DNA of 64,000 nucleotides from Aquipseudomonas ullengensis (GCF_014174475.1 NZ_JACJUD010000001.1:806001-870000), one strand, 5' to 3'; shown: positions 1-13,995, counted from the stretch's first letter. Translations and numbers: made by a program. The notes: generated by a model from the sequence alone, not told the origin.

Positions 1-156
1 TTACTTGATCTTGGCTTCCTTGTACATCACGTGCTTACGGATGGTCGGATCGAATTTTTTGATTTCGATCTTATCCGGGGTGGTGCGCTTGTTCTTGTCG
101 GTGGTGTAGAAGTGGCCGGTACCGGCGCTGGACACCAAACGGATCAGTTCACGCAT
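1..156 (-). CDS. rpmG: 50S ribosomal protein L33
   Basis: Encodes a 51-residue basic protein starting [19 protein letters not shown] and ending EAKIK, the normal length and sequence of L33, a small component of the large ribosomal subunit. This copy lacks the CxxC pairs of the zinc-binding L33 form. It starts 10 nt after the stop of rpmB and both are read leftward, so they form the usual rpmB-rpmG operon. The stop codon is the first three bases of the window, so the gene is complete. Confidence 0.97.
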   Translation of the reverse strand: MRELIRLVSSAGTGHFYTTDKNKRTTPDKIEIKKFDPTIRKHVMYKEAKIK

Positions 157-166
157 GATTTGCTCC

Positions 167-403
167 TTAAACCTTTTCGCCGCGAGTGCGCAGTTCAGAC
201 AGAACTACGTCAATGCCGCGCTTGTCGATGATACGCATGCCTTTGGCAGAAACGCGCAGACGCACGAAACGCTTTTCGGACTCGACCCAGAAGCGGTGAT
301 GCTGCAGGTTCGGCAGGAAACGACGACGGGTTTTGTTGTTTGCGTGGGAAACCTTGTTCCCGGTTACTGGACCCTTACCAGTAACTTGACAGACTCTCGA
401 CAT
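167..403 (-). CDS. rpmB: 50S ribosomal protein L28
   Basis: A 78-residue basic protein starting [20 protein letters not shown] and carrying the [20 protein letters not shown] segment of bacterial L28. The length is the family standard. L28 binds 23S rRNA late in 50S assembly. It is the first gene of rpmB-rpmG, and a well-formed sigma-70 promoter lies about 150 bp upstream. Confidence 0.98.
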   Translation of the reverse strand: MSRVCQVTGKGPVTGNKVSHANNKTRRRFLPNLQHHRFWVESEKRFVRLRVSAKGMRIIDKRGIDVVLSELRTRGEKV

Positions 404-750
404 GCCTCAGCCCTCTAAAACCACATGCCCAACCCGGCATGGGTTGGCCGCTTGAACTTAATAGTCATTTGGCGCTCAGCGCCACGTTTCTCGGGGGGTC
501 TTACCGCGCTTGCTGCTTGCGCAGGAGGCGGGCCCCTAGAAAAGAGCGCTGCTTTATACCAGAACACCTAGGCAGTCGCAAGGCGAGCTGTACTTTAACC
601 ACTCCAACAAAAGCCCTCTACCGCGCTGTTGCGCCGTGCTGCTGGGGTGCAGGGCGATTGACCACTCGTCGTAAGGAACCGATTGTTCCGCCCGCCCCCT
701 TGGTCTAGGGTTAGCCCCTTGCCGCCTGCCGCGACCCTGGAGATGCCCCC
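404..750. other. Divergent spacer between rpmB and a peptide-binding protein gene
   Basis: 347 bases without a convincing gene. The left half carries the leftward rpmB promoter (553-581) and a leader of about 150 nt. The right half must hold the promoter for the rightward binding-protein gene, but I see no strong -35/-10 pair there. No tRNA or repeat is visible. Confidence 0.6.
553..581 (-). promoter_or_regulatory. Sigma-70 promoter for rpmB-rpmG
   Basis: Read leftward, TTGCGA (581-576) and TATAAA (558-553) are separated by exactly 17 nt, close to the TTGACA/TATAAT consensus. Its position about 150 bp upstream of rpmB suits a strong ribosomal-protein promoter with a leader. It was found by inspection only. 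Confidence 0.65.
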
Positions 751-2322
751 ATGCGCCTTGCCGCCCTGCCTTTGCTGTTCGCCCCGCTCCTGAGCCAGGC
801 CGCTACCCTTAGCGTTTGCACGGAGGCCAGCCCGGACGGTTTCGACGTGGTGCAGTACAACTCGCTGACCACCACCAACGCCTCGGCCGATGTGCTGATG
901 AACCGCCTGGTGGAGTTCGATGCCAGCGCTGGCAAGCTGGTCCCCGGCCTGGCGCAGGAGTGGCAGGTGTCGGCCGACGGCCTGGCGTACGACTTCACCC
1001 TGCGCCCGGACGTACAGTTCCATCACACCGTCTACTTCACGCCGAGCCGCCCGCTGAACGCCGATGACGTGCTGTTCAGCTTCCAGCGCATGCTCGATCC
1101 GACCCACCCCTGGCACAAGGTGGCGCCAAGCGGCTACCCGCACGCCCAGTCGATGCAGCTGCCGGGGCTGATCAAAAGCATCAGCAAGACCGACGAGCAG
1201 CACCTGCGCTTCACCCTGAACCACCCGGACGCGACGTTCCTCGCCACCCTGAGCATGGGCTTCGCTTCTATCTATTCCGCCGAGTATGCCGAGCAACTGC
1301 TCAAGGCCGGCACGCCGGAGAAGCTCAACAGCGCCCCCATCGGCACCGGCCCGTTCATCCTCAAGCGCTTCCAGAAAGACGCCGCGGTGCGCTACACCGC
1401 CAACCCGACGTACTTCGCCGGCAAACCGGCGGTGGACAACCTGATCTTCGCCATTACGACGGATGCCAACGTGCGCCTGCAGAAGCTGCGCCGTGGCGAA
1501 TGCCAGATCGCCCTGTCGCCCAAGCCGCTGGACGTGCAGGCAGCGCGCCAGGACCCGACCCTGCAGATCAGCGAGACGCCGGCCTTCATGACCGCCTTCA
1601 TCGGCATCAACAGCCAGCATGCGCCCCTGGACAAACCGCAAGTGCGCCAGGCGATCAACCTGGCCTTCGACAAGGCCAGCTACCTCAAGGCGGTGTTCGA
1701 AGGCAGCGCCACAGCCGCCAGCGGCCCCTACCCGCCAAACACCTGGAGCTACGCCAAGGAGCTGCCCGGTTACGCCCATGACCCGGCGAAAGCCAAGGCC
1801 CTGCTGGCCGAGGCCGGTCTGCCTGACGGCTTCAAGACCAGCATCTGGACCCGCCCCTCAGGCAGCCAGCTCAATCCCAACCCCGCCCTCGGCGCCCAGC
1901 TGCTGCAGGCCGACCTGGCCAAGATCGGCATCCAGGCGGAAATCCGCGTGATCGAGTGGGGCGAGCTGATTCGTCGGGCCAAGGCCGGCGAGCACGACCT
2001 GCTGTTCATGGGCTGGGCCGGCGACAACGGCGACCCGGACAACTTCCTCACCCCGCAGTTTTCCTGCGCCTCGGTGCAATCCGGGCTCAACTTCGCCCGC
2101 TACTGCGACCCGCAGCTGGACCAACTGATCAGCGACGGCAAGCGCACGGCCAGCCAGGATGCGCGCAGCGCGCTGTACCTCAAGGCACAGGCGCTCATCC
2201 AGCAGCAGGCACTGTGGCTACCGTTGGCGCACCCGACGGCCTATGCCTTGCTGCGCAAGGACGTGAAGGGCTACCAGGTCAGCCCGTTCGGGCGCCAGGA
2301 CTTCTCCCGCGTACAGCCATAA
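751..2322 (+). CDS. Periplasmic dipeptide/oligopeptide-binding protein (SBP_bac_5)
   Basis: A 523-residue DppA/OppA-like solute-binding protein. A signal peptide (about residues 1-17, ending SQA) leads into TLSVCTEASPDGFD, which is typical of DppA proteins. The body carries the family features LVPGLAQEWQVSADGL, GTGPFILKRF and a C-terminal MGWAGDNGDPDNF. It should deliver small peptides to an ABC permease in the inner membrane, but no permease or ATPase gene is adjacent, so it is an orphan receptor here. The equivalent gene occupies the same place next to rpmB in P. aeruginosa. Peptide versus another ligand cannot be told from sequence alone. Confidence 0.9.
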   Translation: MRLAALPLLFAPLLSQAATLSVCTEASPDGFDVVQYNSLTTTNASADVLMNRLVEFDASAGKLVPGLAQEWQVSADGLAYDFTLRPDVQFHHTVYFTPSRPLNADDVLFSFQRMLDPTHPWHKVAPSGYPHAQSMQLPGLIKSISKTDEQHLRFTLNHPDATFLATLSMGFASIYSAEYAEQLLKAGTPEKLNSAPIGTGPFILKRFQKDAAVRYTANPTYFAGKPAVDNLIFAITTDANVRLQKLRRGECQIALSPKPLDVQAARQDPTLQISETPAFMTAFIGINSQHAPLDKPQVRQAINLAFDKASYLKAVFEGSATAASGPYPPNTWSYAKELPGYAHDPAKAKALLAEAGLPDGFKTSIWTRPSGSQLNPNPALGAQLLQADLAKIGIQAEIRVIEWGELIRRAKAGEHDLLFMGWAGDNGDPDNFLTPQFSCASVQSGLNFARYCDPQLDQLISDGKRTASQDARSALYLKAQALIQQQALWLPLAHPTAYALLRKDVKGYQVSPFGRQDFSRVQP

Positions 2323-2329
2323 GCCGCGG

Positions 2330-3004
2330 TCACAGCCAGCCCAGCTCGGCCATCGACAGCGGCTCGCCGTCGCCGACGATGAAGTGGTCGAGCACGCGCA
2401 CTTCGATCATCCCCAGCGCCTCCTTGAGGCGCTCGGTCAGCACCCGGTCCGCCTGACTCGGCTCGGCCACGCCAGAGGGGTGGTTGTGCACCAGGATCGC
2501 CGCAGCAGCGTTGTGCGCCAGGGCGCGCTTGACCACCTGGCGCGGGTAGACGCTGGCACCGTCGATGCTGCCGTGGAACAGCGCCTCAAACTCGATGACC
2601 CGGTGCTTGGCATCGAGAAACAGGCAGCCGAACACCTCGTGCGGCTCGTGGCGCAGGCGCGCCTTGAGGTAATCGCGCACCGCCTGCGGGCTCTCCAGGG
2701 CGGACTCGCGCTTGAGTCGCTCGGCCAGGTGGCGGCGACCCATCTCCAGCACCGCCTGCAACTGCGCAAACTTGGCCGGACCGAGGCCCAGACGCTGGCT
2801 GAACGACGGCAGATCGGCCTCCAGCAGCGCACGCAGGCTGCCGAAGTCGCCGAGCAGGTGGCGAGCCAGGTCCACCGCGCTCTGCCCGGCCACCCCGGTA
2901 CGCAGGAAAATCGCCAGCAATTCGGCGTCACTCAGGGCCGCCGCGCCCATTTCCAACAGCTTCTCCCGCGGGCGCTCCGCCGCAGGCCAATCGCGTATGC
3001 TCAT
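2330..3004 (-). CDS. radC: RadC family JAB/MPN-domain protein
   Basis: A 224-residue protein with an N-terminal helix-hairpin-helix-like part ([15 protein letters not shown]) and a C-terminal JAB1/MPN-type metal site HNHPSG (173-178) followed by Asp186. Length and motifs are standard for chromosomal RadC. The old assignment to DNA repair has been questioned in E. coli and the biochemical role is unsettled. It ends 7 bp from the convergent binding-protein gene and is divergent from coaBC across a 139-bp shared promoter region. Confidence 0.93.
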   Translation of the reverse strand: MSIRDWPAAERPREKLLEMGAAALSDAELLAIFLRTGVAGQSAVDLARHLLGDFGSLRALLEADLPSFSQRLGLGPAKFAQLQAVLEMGRRHLAERLKRESALESPQAVRDYLKARLRHEPHEVFGCLFLDAKHRVIEFEALFHGSIDGASVYPRQVVKRALAHNAAAAILVHNHPSGVAEPSQADRVLTERLKEALGMIEVRVLDHFIVGDGEPLSMAELGWL

Positions 3005-3143
3005 GACATCTCCCTGTCGAGTCGGCCCGCTGTTCCGGCGCGGGCCCGGGTGCTATCTTAGCCCGGCTTTTTGGCGCGGTGACTGGCCTGGGGAGGCGTC
3101 TCTCATCGCGTTGCTATCCACACCACATTATTAAGGCAGGCCT

Positions 3144-4352
3144 ATGCAGCGGCTGTATCGGAAACGCATCGTCCTGGGCGTCGGCGGCGGCATTGCCGCT
3201 TACAAGAGCGCAGAGCTGGTTCGTCGCCTGCGCGATCAGGGCGCTGAAGTCCGCGTGGTCATGACCCAGGGTGGACGTGAGTTCATTACCCCACTGACCT
3301 TGCAGGCATTGTCCGGCCACCCGGTGCATATGGATCTGCTCGACCCCGCCGCCGAAGCTGCCATGGGCCATATCGAACTGGCCAAATGGGCCGACCTGAT
3401 CCTGATCGCCCCTGCCACCGCCGATCTTATGGCGCGCCTGGCCCAAGGCATTGCCAACGACCTGCTGACCACCCTGGTGCTGGCCACCGACGCCACCGTG
3501 GCCCTGGCCCCGGCGATGAACCAAGCCATGTGGCGCGATGCGGCCACCCAGGCCAACGCCCAGCTCCTGGAACAGCGCGGTCTGCGCCTGTTTGGCCCGG
3601 CCACCGGCAGCCAGGCCTGCGGCGACGTCGGCCCCGGCCGCATGCTCGAAGCCGACGACCTGGCGCAGCGCGCTGCCGATTGCTTCCAGCGCCAGAGCCT
3701 GACCGGCAAGCACGTGCTGATTACAGCCGGGCCGACCCAGGAAAACATCGACCCGGTGCGTTACATCACCAACCACAGCTCCGGAAAGATGGGTTTCGCC
3801 CTCGCCGAGGCAGCCGTGGAAGCCGGCGCCAAGGTGACCCTGATCACCGGCCCGGTACACCTGCCAACCCCGGATCGGGTCAACCGCATCGACGTGGTCA
3901 GCGCCCGCGACATGCTCGCCGCCTGCGAAGCCGCCATGCCCTGCGACCTGCTGATCGCCTCTGCCGCCGTCGCCGACTACCGTCCGGAAGTGATCGCCGC
4001 GCACAAACTGAAGAAAGACCCCAGCACCGGCGATGGCCTGCTCCTGCAACTGGTGCGCAACCCGGACATCCTCGCCACCCTCGCCGCTCGCGAGGATCGC
4101 CCCTTCAGCGTGGGCTTCGCCGCAGAAACCGAGAACCTGCTCGGCTATGCTGCTCGCAAGCTGAAAGACAAAAACCTCGACCTGATCGTTGCCAATGACG
4201 TGGCCAACCCCACCATCGGCTTCAACAGCGAAGAAAACGCCATCACCATCATCGACCGCGATCTGCAGGCGAGCAGCTTTGCCCAGACCAGCAAGGGCAA
4301 GATCGCCCGCCAGCTGGTGGCCTTTATCGCCGAGCGCCTGACCCGCGCCTGA
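3144..4352 (+). CDS. coaBC: Bifunctional phosphopantothenoylcysteine decarboxylase/synthetase
   Basis: A 402-residue cytosolic enzyme catalysing two steps of coenzyme A synthesis: ligation of cysteine to 4'-phosphopantothenate (CoaB, C-terminal half) and decarboxylation to 4'-phosphopantetheine (CoaC, N-terminal flavoprotein half). Visible marks are the N-terminal FMN-binding GGGIAAYKSAELVRRL, the PAMNQAMW active-site segment, the catalytic-loop cysteine in GSQACGDVGPGRML, and the CoaB dinucleotide segment NHSSGKMGFALAEAA. It is followed after 27 bp by dut, as in many proteobacteria. Confidence 0.97.
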   Translation: MQRLYRKRIVLGVGGGIAAYKSAELVRRLRDQGAEVRVVMTQGGREFITPLTLQALSGHPVHMDLLDPAAEAAMGHIELAKWADLILIAPATADLMARLAQGIANDLLTTLVLATDATVALAPAMNQAMWRDAATQANAQLLEQRGLRLFGPATGSQACGDVGPGRMLEADDLAQRAADCFQRQSLTGKHVLITAGPTQENIDPVRYITNHSSGKMGFALAEAAVEAGAKVTLITGPVHLPTPDRVNRIDVVSARDMLAACEAAMPCDLLIASAAVADYRPEVIAAHKLKKDPSTGDGLLLQLVRNPDILATLAAREDRPFSVGFAAETENLLGYAARKLKDKNLDLIVANDVANPTIGFNSEENAITIIDRDLQASSFAQTSKGKIARQLVAFIAERLTRA

Positions 4353-4379
4353 CCCCCTTCACCGCTCACAGGGCCCGCC

Positions 4380-4835
4380 ATGCACGCTTTGCAAGCCAAG
4401 ATTCTCGATCCACGCCTGGGCAACGAATTTCCGCTGCCGCATTACGCCACCCCCGGCTCCGCTGGCCTCGACCTGCGCGCCATGCTGCAGCAGGACACCG
4501 TACTGGAGCCCGGGCAGACGCTGCTGATCCCCACTGGCCTGGCAATCTACGTCGGCGATCCAGGCCTGGCGGCACTGATCCTGCCGCGCTCGGGCCTCGG
4601 CCATAAGCACGGCATCGTACTCGGCAACCTGGTCGGACTGATCGACTCGGACTACCAAGGCGAGCTGATGGTGTCGTGCTGGAACCGCGGCCAGACGCCT
4701 TTCACCATCGCCGTGGGCGAACGCATCGCGCAGCTGGTGCTGGTACCTGTGGTCCAGGCGCATTTCGAACTGGTCGAACAGTTCGACGAAAGCCAACGCG
4801 GCGCCGGCGGCTTCGGCCACTCCGGCAGCCACTAA
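4380..4835 (+). CDS. dut: Deoxyuridine 5'-triphosphate nucleotidohydrolase
   Basis: A 151-residue trimeric dUTPase that hydrolyses dUTP to dUMP, keeping uracil out of DNA and feeding dTMP synthesis. All five family motifs are visible: [31 protein letters not shown] (catalytic Asp), GERIAQLV and the C-terminal [10 protein letters not shown]. Length is standard. It lies between coaBC and algC on the same strand with short gaps. Confidence 0.98.
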   Translation: MHALQAKILDPRLGNEFPLPHYATPGSAGLDLRAMLQQDTVLEPGQTLLIPTGLAIYVGDPGLAALILPRSGLGHKHGIVLGNLVGLIDSDYQGELMVSCWNRGQTPFTIAVGERIAQLVLVPVVQAHFELVEQFDESQRGAGGFGHSGSH

Positions 4836-4870
4836 GCCCTTATCAGGATGAATTGCCCGGGAGACGTTCG

Positions 4871-8388
<3,518 letters not shown>

Positions 8389-8397
8389 GTCGTATTG

Positions 8398-8422
8398 CCT
8401 GACCGGCCTTGCGCCGGTCAGG
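8398..8422. terminator. Hairpin between convergent argB and DUF4124 genes
   Basis: An inverted repeat with arms CCTGACCGGC and GCCGGTCAGG around a five-base loop, placed exactly in the 35-bp gap between two convergent genes. There is no clear U-run, so terminator strength is uncertain, but position and stem length fit a bidirectional terminator. Confidence 0.6.
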
Positions 8423-8423
8423 A

Positions 8424-9038
8424 TCAGTGGCCGACCAACGTCTCCAGACGTGCGCGATCAGCCGCGAAGCTGGCTTCGGCCTCATCGCGGTTCTTCTGGT
8501 AGCGCTCGATGTCTTTCTGCAGGCCAACCTGCTCGGCCTTGATGTTGTCGATCTGCACCAGCAGATGCTCCGGCACCGCGCGGCCGGCACGCTCGTTCTC
8601 AGCGGCCGTGGCTTGCAGGTTGGCTTGCTGGGTACGCAGCGAACCCAGGTTGCTCTGCGCCACACTGATCACCCCATCCAGCTCGGCCAGCTTGCGATCA
8701 CGAGCGCGGTCGACGTCTGCTACCTCGGTGTAGATACGCAGCAACTGCGCATCGGAACTCGCCTTGGCCTGCTCTTCGACCTGACGCTTGCGCTCTTCCG
8801 CGCTCGGTGCGGGTGGCACCACACGCACTACTCGCCCCTGGTCGTTGAGGACCGAATAGCCTTTGGAGATGAACTCCGGCGGCACGCCCAGACGGTCGAT
8901 CACCGTCACACCCTTGTCGTTGACATACCGGTAGTACTCGGTTGCCTGGGCTTGCGTACCTGCCGCAGGCTTCTCGGCCGCGATCACAGGACCCAGCCCC
9001 GACACCAGGAACAAACAGAGCACTACCGGTCTGAGCAT
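8424..9038 (-). CDS. Secreted DUF4124-type protein with coiled coil
   Basis: 204 residues with a signal peptide (about 1-20, ending VIAA) followed by YYRYVNDKGVTVIDRLGVPPE, a DUF4124-like start, and then a long charged helix-rich region (about 75-200) with heptad-like spacing that suggests a coiled coil. No catalytic motif is visible. It would act in the periplasm, perhaps as a structural or adaptor protein. It reads away from pyrE, starting 21 bp after the pyrE stop. Confidence 0.75.
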   Translation of the reverse strand: MLRPVVLCLFLVSGLGPVIAAEKPAAGTQAQATEYYRYVNDKGVTVIDRLGVPPEFISKGYSVLNDQGRVVRVVPPAPSAEERKRQVEEQAKASSDAQLLRIYTEVADVDRARDRKLAELDGVISVAQSNLGSLRTQQANLQATAAENERAGRAVPEHLLVQIDNIKAEQVGLQKDIERYQKNRDEAEASFAADRARLETLVGH

Positions 9039-9059
9039 AGGGTTTTCCTTATTATGTTT

Positions 9060-9701
9060 TTAGATGCCGTACTGCGCGCGGTAGGCCTCTACCGCCGGCA
9101 GGTGCTGCTTCAGCTCGGCGTCTCCCGCCAGATAATCCAGTACCTGCTCCAGGGAAACAATACTGACCACCGGCATGCCGTAGTCGCGCTCCACTTCCTG
9201 GATCGCCGACAACTCGCCCTGGCCACGCTCTTGGCGATTCAGCGCGATCAGCACGCCAGCAGCCTGGGCACCCTGCGCCTGGATGATCTGCATCACCTCG
9301 CGGATCGCCGTACCGGCGGTGATCACGTCGTCGACGATCATCACCCGACCCGCCAGCGGTGCACCGACCAGGGTGCCGCCTTCGCCATGATCCTTGGCTT
9401 CCTTGCGGTTGAAGCACCAAGGCAGGTCGCGCTGATGCTGCTCGGCCAGGGCCACGGCAGTCGCAGCTGCCAGCGGAATGCCCTTGTAGGCAGGCCCGAA
9501 CAGCACATCGAAGTCGATGCCGCCTTCCATCAGCGCAGCCGCATAGAAGCGCCCAAGCTGTGCCAGGGCCAAACCGCTGCTGAACAGACCGGCATTGAAG
9601 AAGTATGGGCTGGTACGCCCAGACTTGAGAGTGAACTCACCGAAGCGCAGAACTCCGCGCTCGATGGCGAAACGAATGAATTCGCGTTGATACGCCTGCA
9701 T
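9060..9701 (-). CDS. pyrE: Orotate phosphoribosyltransferase
   Basis: A 213-residue cytosolic enzyme of pyrimidine synthesis that joins orotate to PRPP to give OMP. The start is [33 protein letters not shown] and the PRPP loop [16 protein letters not shown] are diagnostic. The frame stays open upstream, but the 213-residue start gives the family length. It is divergent from crc, as in other Pseudomonas, across a 356-bp region that holds a large inverted-repeat element. Confidence 0.97.
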   Translation of the reverse strand: MQAYQREFIRFAIERGVLRFGEFTLKSGRTSPYFFNAGLFSSGLALAQLGRFYAAALMEGGIDFDVLFGPAYKGIPLAAATAVALAEQHQRDLPWCFNRKEAKDHGEGGTLVGAPLAGRVMIVDDVITAGTAIREVMQIIQAQGAQAAGVLIALNRQERGQGELSAIQEVERDYGMPVVSIVSLEQVLDYLAGDAELKQHLPAVEAYRAQYGI

Positions 9702-9728
9702 GAAAAGCCCCGAACGGCACAGATTTAC

Positions 9729-9995
9729 TGGGGTCTGTTGACGCTTTTTCGCAAACCGCGTTGCTGCGGCAAATAGCGCCAGGCTAGGCACGGGACGCAG
9801 GGAATGGTGATCCCTTGCCAAGTCCCGCAACGCCGCATGGCGCCATTTGCCGCGCAACCCGCAGGGACGGGCTGGTTTTTACGCGGCGCGTCGTTCCTCG
9901 ACGACTCATTTGGACGACCAAATTTCGTGTCTCGCGCCTAGCTCCGCGTAAAAACCAGCTCCGTCGCGACTGCGAAAAAACGTCAACAGACCCCA
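9729..9995. repeat. 267-bp nested inverted-repeat (MITE-like) element between pyrE and crc
   Basis: Terminal inverted repeats of 25 bp (9729-9753 and 9971-9995) match at 24 of 25 positions and begin TGGGGTCTGTTGACG. Inside lie two further hairpins. The left pairs 9766-9780 with 9839-9853 (14/15) and 9791-9796 with 9822-9827. The right pairs 9872-9886 with 9944-9958 (15/15), and around its apex are small hairpins near 9890-9905 and 9910-9920. No ORF and no clear target-site duplication are seen. It fills most of the divergent pyrE/crc promoter region. Confidence 0.8.
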
Positions 9996-10057
9996 TGAAT
10001 TTCGCTAATGGGAAAGAGCTCGGGTATCATACACCGAGGTGTTTTTGGGGGCCATTT

Positions 10058-10837
10058 ATGCGGATCATCAGTGTGAACGTGAATGGTATTCAGGGCGCAG
10101 CCGAGCGTGGATTGCTCAGTTGGCTGCAAGCCCAGAATGCCGACGTGATCTGCCTGCAAGATACTCGCGCCTCTTCCTTCGAACTCGATGACCCGGCCTT
10201 CCAGCTGGATGGCTATTTCCTCTATGCCGTCGACGCCGAGGTGCCCGATCAGGGCGGCGTGGCGCTGTACTCTCGGCTGCAACCCAAGGCGGTGATCCAG
10301 GGCCTGGGGTTCGAATCGGCTGATCGTTACGGGCGTTATCTACAGGCAGACTTCGACAAAGTCAGTATCGCTACCCTGCTGCTGCCATCCGGGCAGGGCG
10401 GGGACGAGAGCCTCAACCAGAAATTCAAGTTCATCGACGACTTCACCGGTTACCTGGACAAGCAACGTCGCAAGCGCCGCGAGTACATCTACTGCGGCTC
10501 GCTGTACGTTGCCCACCAGAAACTGGACGTGAAGAATTGGCGCGACTGCCAGCAGTTGCCCGGCTTCCTCGCGCCCGAGCGTGCCTGGATGGATGAAGTG
10601 ATCGGCACCATGGGCTATGTCGACGCCCTGCGCGAAGTCAGTCGCGAAGGCGAGCAGTACAGCTGGTGGCCGGACAACGAGCAGGCAGAAATGCTCAACC
10701 TCGGTTGGCGCATGGACTACCAGTTGCTCACTCCCGGCATGCGCCGCTCGGTGCGCAACGCCAAGCTGCCGCGCCAGCCGCGCTTCTCCCAGCACGCGCC
10801 GCTGATCGTCGACTACGACTGGCTGCTCAGCGTTTAA
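10058..10837 (+). CDS. crc: Catabolite repression control protein Crc
   Basis: A 259-residue protein with the exonuclease III/AP-endonuclease fold (MRIISVNVNGIQGAAERGLL, ICLQDTRASSFELDD, RMDYQLLTPGM), exactly the length of Pseudomonas Crc. Crc acts with Hfq on A-rich ribosome-binding regions to repress use of less-preferred carbon sources; the nuclease activity of the fold is lost in characterised Crc. The start lies downstream of the inverted-repeat element. The place next to pyrE supports Crc over a true exonuclease III. Confidence 0.96.
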   Translation: MRIISVNVNGIQGAAERGLLSWLQAQNADVICLQDTRASSFELDDPAFQLDGYFLYAVDAEVPDQGGVALYSRLQPKAVIQGLGFESADRYGRYLQADFDKVSIATLLLPSGQGGDESLNQKFKFIDDFTGYLDKQRRKRREYIYCGSLYVAHQKLDVKNWRDCQQLPGFLAPERAWMDEVIGTMGYVDALREVSREGEQYSWWPDNEQAEMLNLGWRMDYQLLTPGMRRSVRNAKLPRQPRFSQHAPLIVDYDWLLSV

Positions 10838-10855
10838 GCCAAATAACGGCCAACC

Positions 10856-11803
<948 letters not shown>

Positions 11804-11872
11804 GTCAGGTTTCCTTACTTAACAGAGGGGATGGAACGGCCGGCCCCGAGCGGGGCCGGCATGGCGCAACGC

Positions 11873-12238
11873 CTATTTGACCAGGCGCCAGCACAGGGGA
11901 TAGCGATAGAGCTTGCCTTCATTGGCCTTAATCCCGGCAATGATGGTCAGCACCAGTGCGGCCAGGCCGAGCAGCGGCAGGAGCAGGAAACCGATCACCA
12001 CCACCGCCAGCAGCATGCACACCAGTGCTGCGATGGACACGGTGATATGGAAGTTCAGCGCCTCCTTGCCCTGATCATCGACGAAGGGATCGAGATCGCG
12101 CTTGAGCTGCCAGACGATCAGCGGCCCCAATATGTTGCCAAAGGGAATCAGCAGGCCGATGAACGCCGCGAAGTGGCAGAACATCGCCCACTGGCGGGCT
12201 TCCTGGCTCGGGGTTGGGGAAGGGCTCTGCTCATCCAT
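11873..12238 (-). CDS. DUF4870 small membrane protein
   Basis: 121 residues: a short polar start (MDEQSPSPTPSQEARQWA), then hydrophobic helices near 18-45, 68-95 and 96-105, with the conserved QGKEALNFHITVSIA segment typical of DUF4870 (Tic20-like) proteins. The function is unknown. It starts 24 bp after the rph stop. A GC-rich hairpin at about 11840-11859 separates it from the DUF808 gene. Confidence 0.85.
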   Translation of the reverse strand: MDEQSPSPTPSQEARQWAMFCHFAAFIGLLIPFGNILGPLIVWQLKRDLDPFVDDQGKEALNFHITVSIAALVCMLLAVVVIGFLLLPLLGLAALVLTIIAGIKANEGKLYRYPLCWRLVK

Positions 12239-12262
12239 GGTCGCGCTCCATCAAGGGAAAGG

Positions 12263-12982
12263 TCAGTCAGCCAGCGCTGCACGCTGCAGTTCGAACAGTT
12301 CGCGCATGCCCTGCTGGGCCAGTGCCAGCATGGCAGTCAGTTCTTCCGGCTGGAAGGGGGCGCCTTCGGCGGTGCCCTGCACTTCGATGAAACCACCGGC
12401 GTCGGTCATCACCACGTTGAGGTCGGTTTCGGCAGCGGAGTCTTCCAGGTAATCCAGGTCCAGCACCGGCTCACCCTGATAGATGCCCACGGACACCGCG
12501 GCAACCATCTGCTTGAGCGGCTCGCCTTTCAGGGAGCCACGTTTCTTCAGCACTTTCAGTGCATCGGCCAGGGCCACCATGGCGCCGGTGATGGACGCGG
12601 TACGGGTACCACCGTCAGCCTGAATTACGTCGCAGTCGATATAGATGGTGTTCTCGCCCAGCTTGCTCATGTCCAGCGCGGCGCGCAGCGAGCGGCCGAT
12701 CAGGCGCTGGATCTCCAGGGTACGACCGCCCTGCTTGCCACGACTGGCTTCGCGCTGGTTACGGTCGCCGGTGGCGCGCGGCAGCATGCCGTATTCGGCA
12801 GTCAGCCAGCCCTGGCCCTGGCCCTTGAGGAAACGCGGCACGCCGGACTCCACACTGGCGGTGCAGATCACCTTGGTATCGCCGAACTCGACCAGCACCG
12901 AACCCTCGGCATGCTTGGTGTAGTTGCGGGTGATGCGCACGGAGCGCAACTGGGTGGAGGCACGGCCACTGGGACGTTTCAT
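12263..12982 (-). CDS. rph: Ribonuclease PH
   Basis: A 239-residue phosphorolytic 3'-5' exonuclease that trims tRNA precursors. It begins [20 protein letters not shown] and contains [15 protein letters not shown], the phosphate/active-site region [20 protein letters not shown] and [18 protein letters not shown]. It is full length, without the C-terminal frameshift known from E. coli K-12. It is divergent from yicC across 136 bp. Confidence 0.98.
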   Translation of the reverse strand: MKRPSGRASTQLRSVRITRNYTKHAEGSVLVEFGDTKVICTASVESGVPRFLKGQGQGWLTAEYGMLPRATGDRNQREASRGKQGGRTLEIQRLIGRSLRAALDMSKLGENTIYIDCDVIQADGGTRTASITGAMVALADALKVLKKRGSLKGEPLKQMVAAVSVGIYQGEPVLDLDYLEDSAAETDLNVVMTDAGGFIEVQGTAEGAPFQPEELTAMLALAQQGMRELFELQRAALAD

Positions 12983-13118
12983 CTGCTATTACCTGTTGAG
13001 AGCGGGATATCTGCCGGCATTATAGGGCCGCCACCCCGCCCGCGACATGCCAGATTGGGCCGCCCGACACACTGCGCTACAATCCGCCGCCTTATCGTTC
13101 ATTCCAAGAGGTCTCCCC

Positions 13119-13982
13119 ATGGTGCATAGCATGACCGCCTTCGCCCGCGTCGAAGGGGCCGGTGCCCACGGCACCCTGAGCTGGGAACTGCGCTCGGTCA
13201 ACCATCGCTACCTGGAGCCGCACCTGCGCCTGCCGGACGCCTTCCGCGACCTCGAAGGCGCGGTGCGCGAAGCCCTGCGCCAGGGCCTGTCGCGCGGCAA
13301 GGTGGAATGCACCCTGCGTTTCGCCGAGGAAAACACCGGCAAGAGCCTGCAGGTCGATAGCGAGCGCGCCCGTCAACTGATCAGCGCCGCCGAAAGCGTC
13401 GCCGCCCTGATCCAACAACCGGCGCCGCTCAATCCGCTGGAAGTGCTGGCCTGGCCCGGCGTGCTGGTGGCCGACGCGGCCGATCCGCAAGCCCTGAATG
13501 CCGCCGCACTGGCCCTGTTCAACCAGGCCCTGAGCGAGCTGAAGAACGGCCGCGGCCGCGAAGGCACCGAACTGGCCAAGCTGCTCAGCGAGCGCCTGGA
13601 CAACATCACCGCGGAAGTCGCCGCCCTGCGCGAGCTGGTCCCGCTGATGCTGGCCAACCAGCGGCAGAAGATCCTCGATCGTTGCGCCGAGATGCAGGCC
13701 GAACTGGATCCGCAGCGCCTGGAGCAGGAACTGGTGGTGCTCGCGCAGAAGAGCGACGTGGCCGAAGAGCTCGACCGCCTGAGCACCCATGTCGGCGAAG
13801 TGCGCCGCGTGCTCAAGGCCGGCGGCGCTGCCGGCCGACGCCTGGACTTCCTCATGCAGGAACTCAACCGCGAAGCCAACACGCTCGGCTCCAAGGCCTT
13901 CGACACCCGCAGCACCCAGGCCGCGGTCAACCTCAAGGTGCTAATCGAGCAGATGCGCGAGCAAGTACAGAACATCGAGTAA
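13119..13982 (+). CDS. yicC: YicC family endoribonuclease
   Basis: 287 residues starting MVHSMTAFARVEGAG after an AAGAGG ribosome-binding site. It contains the N-terminal SWELRSVNHRYLEPHLRLP and the C-terminal DFLMQELNREANTLGSKAFD signatures of YicC, a metal-dependent RNase known to degrade small RNAs in E. coli. The open frame extends 24 codons upstream, but this start fits homologues. The yicC-gmk-rpoZ-spoT order is the common gammaproteobacterial one. Confidence 0.92.
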   Translation: MVHSMTAFARVEGAGAHGTLSWELRSVNHRYLEPHLRLPDAFRDLEGAVREALRQGLSRGKVECTLRFAEENTGKSLQVDSERARQLISAAESVAALIQQPAPLNPLEVLAWPGVLVADAADPQALNAAALALFNQALSELKNGRGREGTELAKLLSERLDNITAEVAALRELVPLMLANQRQKILDRCAEMQAELDPQRLEQELVVLAQKSDVAEELDRLSTHVGEVRRVLKAGGAAGRRLDFLMQELNREANTLGSKAFDTRSTQAAVNLKVLIEQMREQVQNIE

Positions 13983-13995
13983 AAGCTGCTGCGCT

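Noticed and set aside
4676..4870. Extension of AlgC upstream of the GTG at 4871
   Set aside because: It overlaps the end of dut and reads as the wrong frame of dut; no ribosome-binding site or homology.
8409..9776. A 455-codon rightward frame across the DUF4124 and pyrE genes
   Set aside because: Both genes on the other strand have clear protein families; the frame has a biased composition and no motif.
10001..10030. TTTCGC and TATCAT upstream of crc as a promoter
   Set aside because: Spacing is 19 nt and the -35 is poor, so I did not annotate it.
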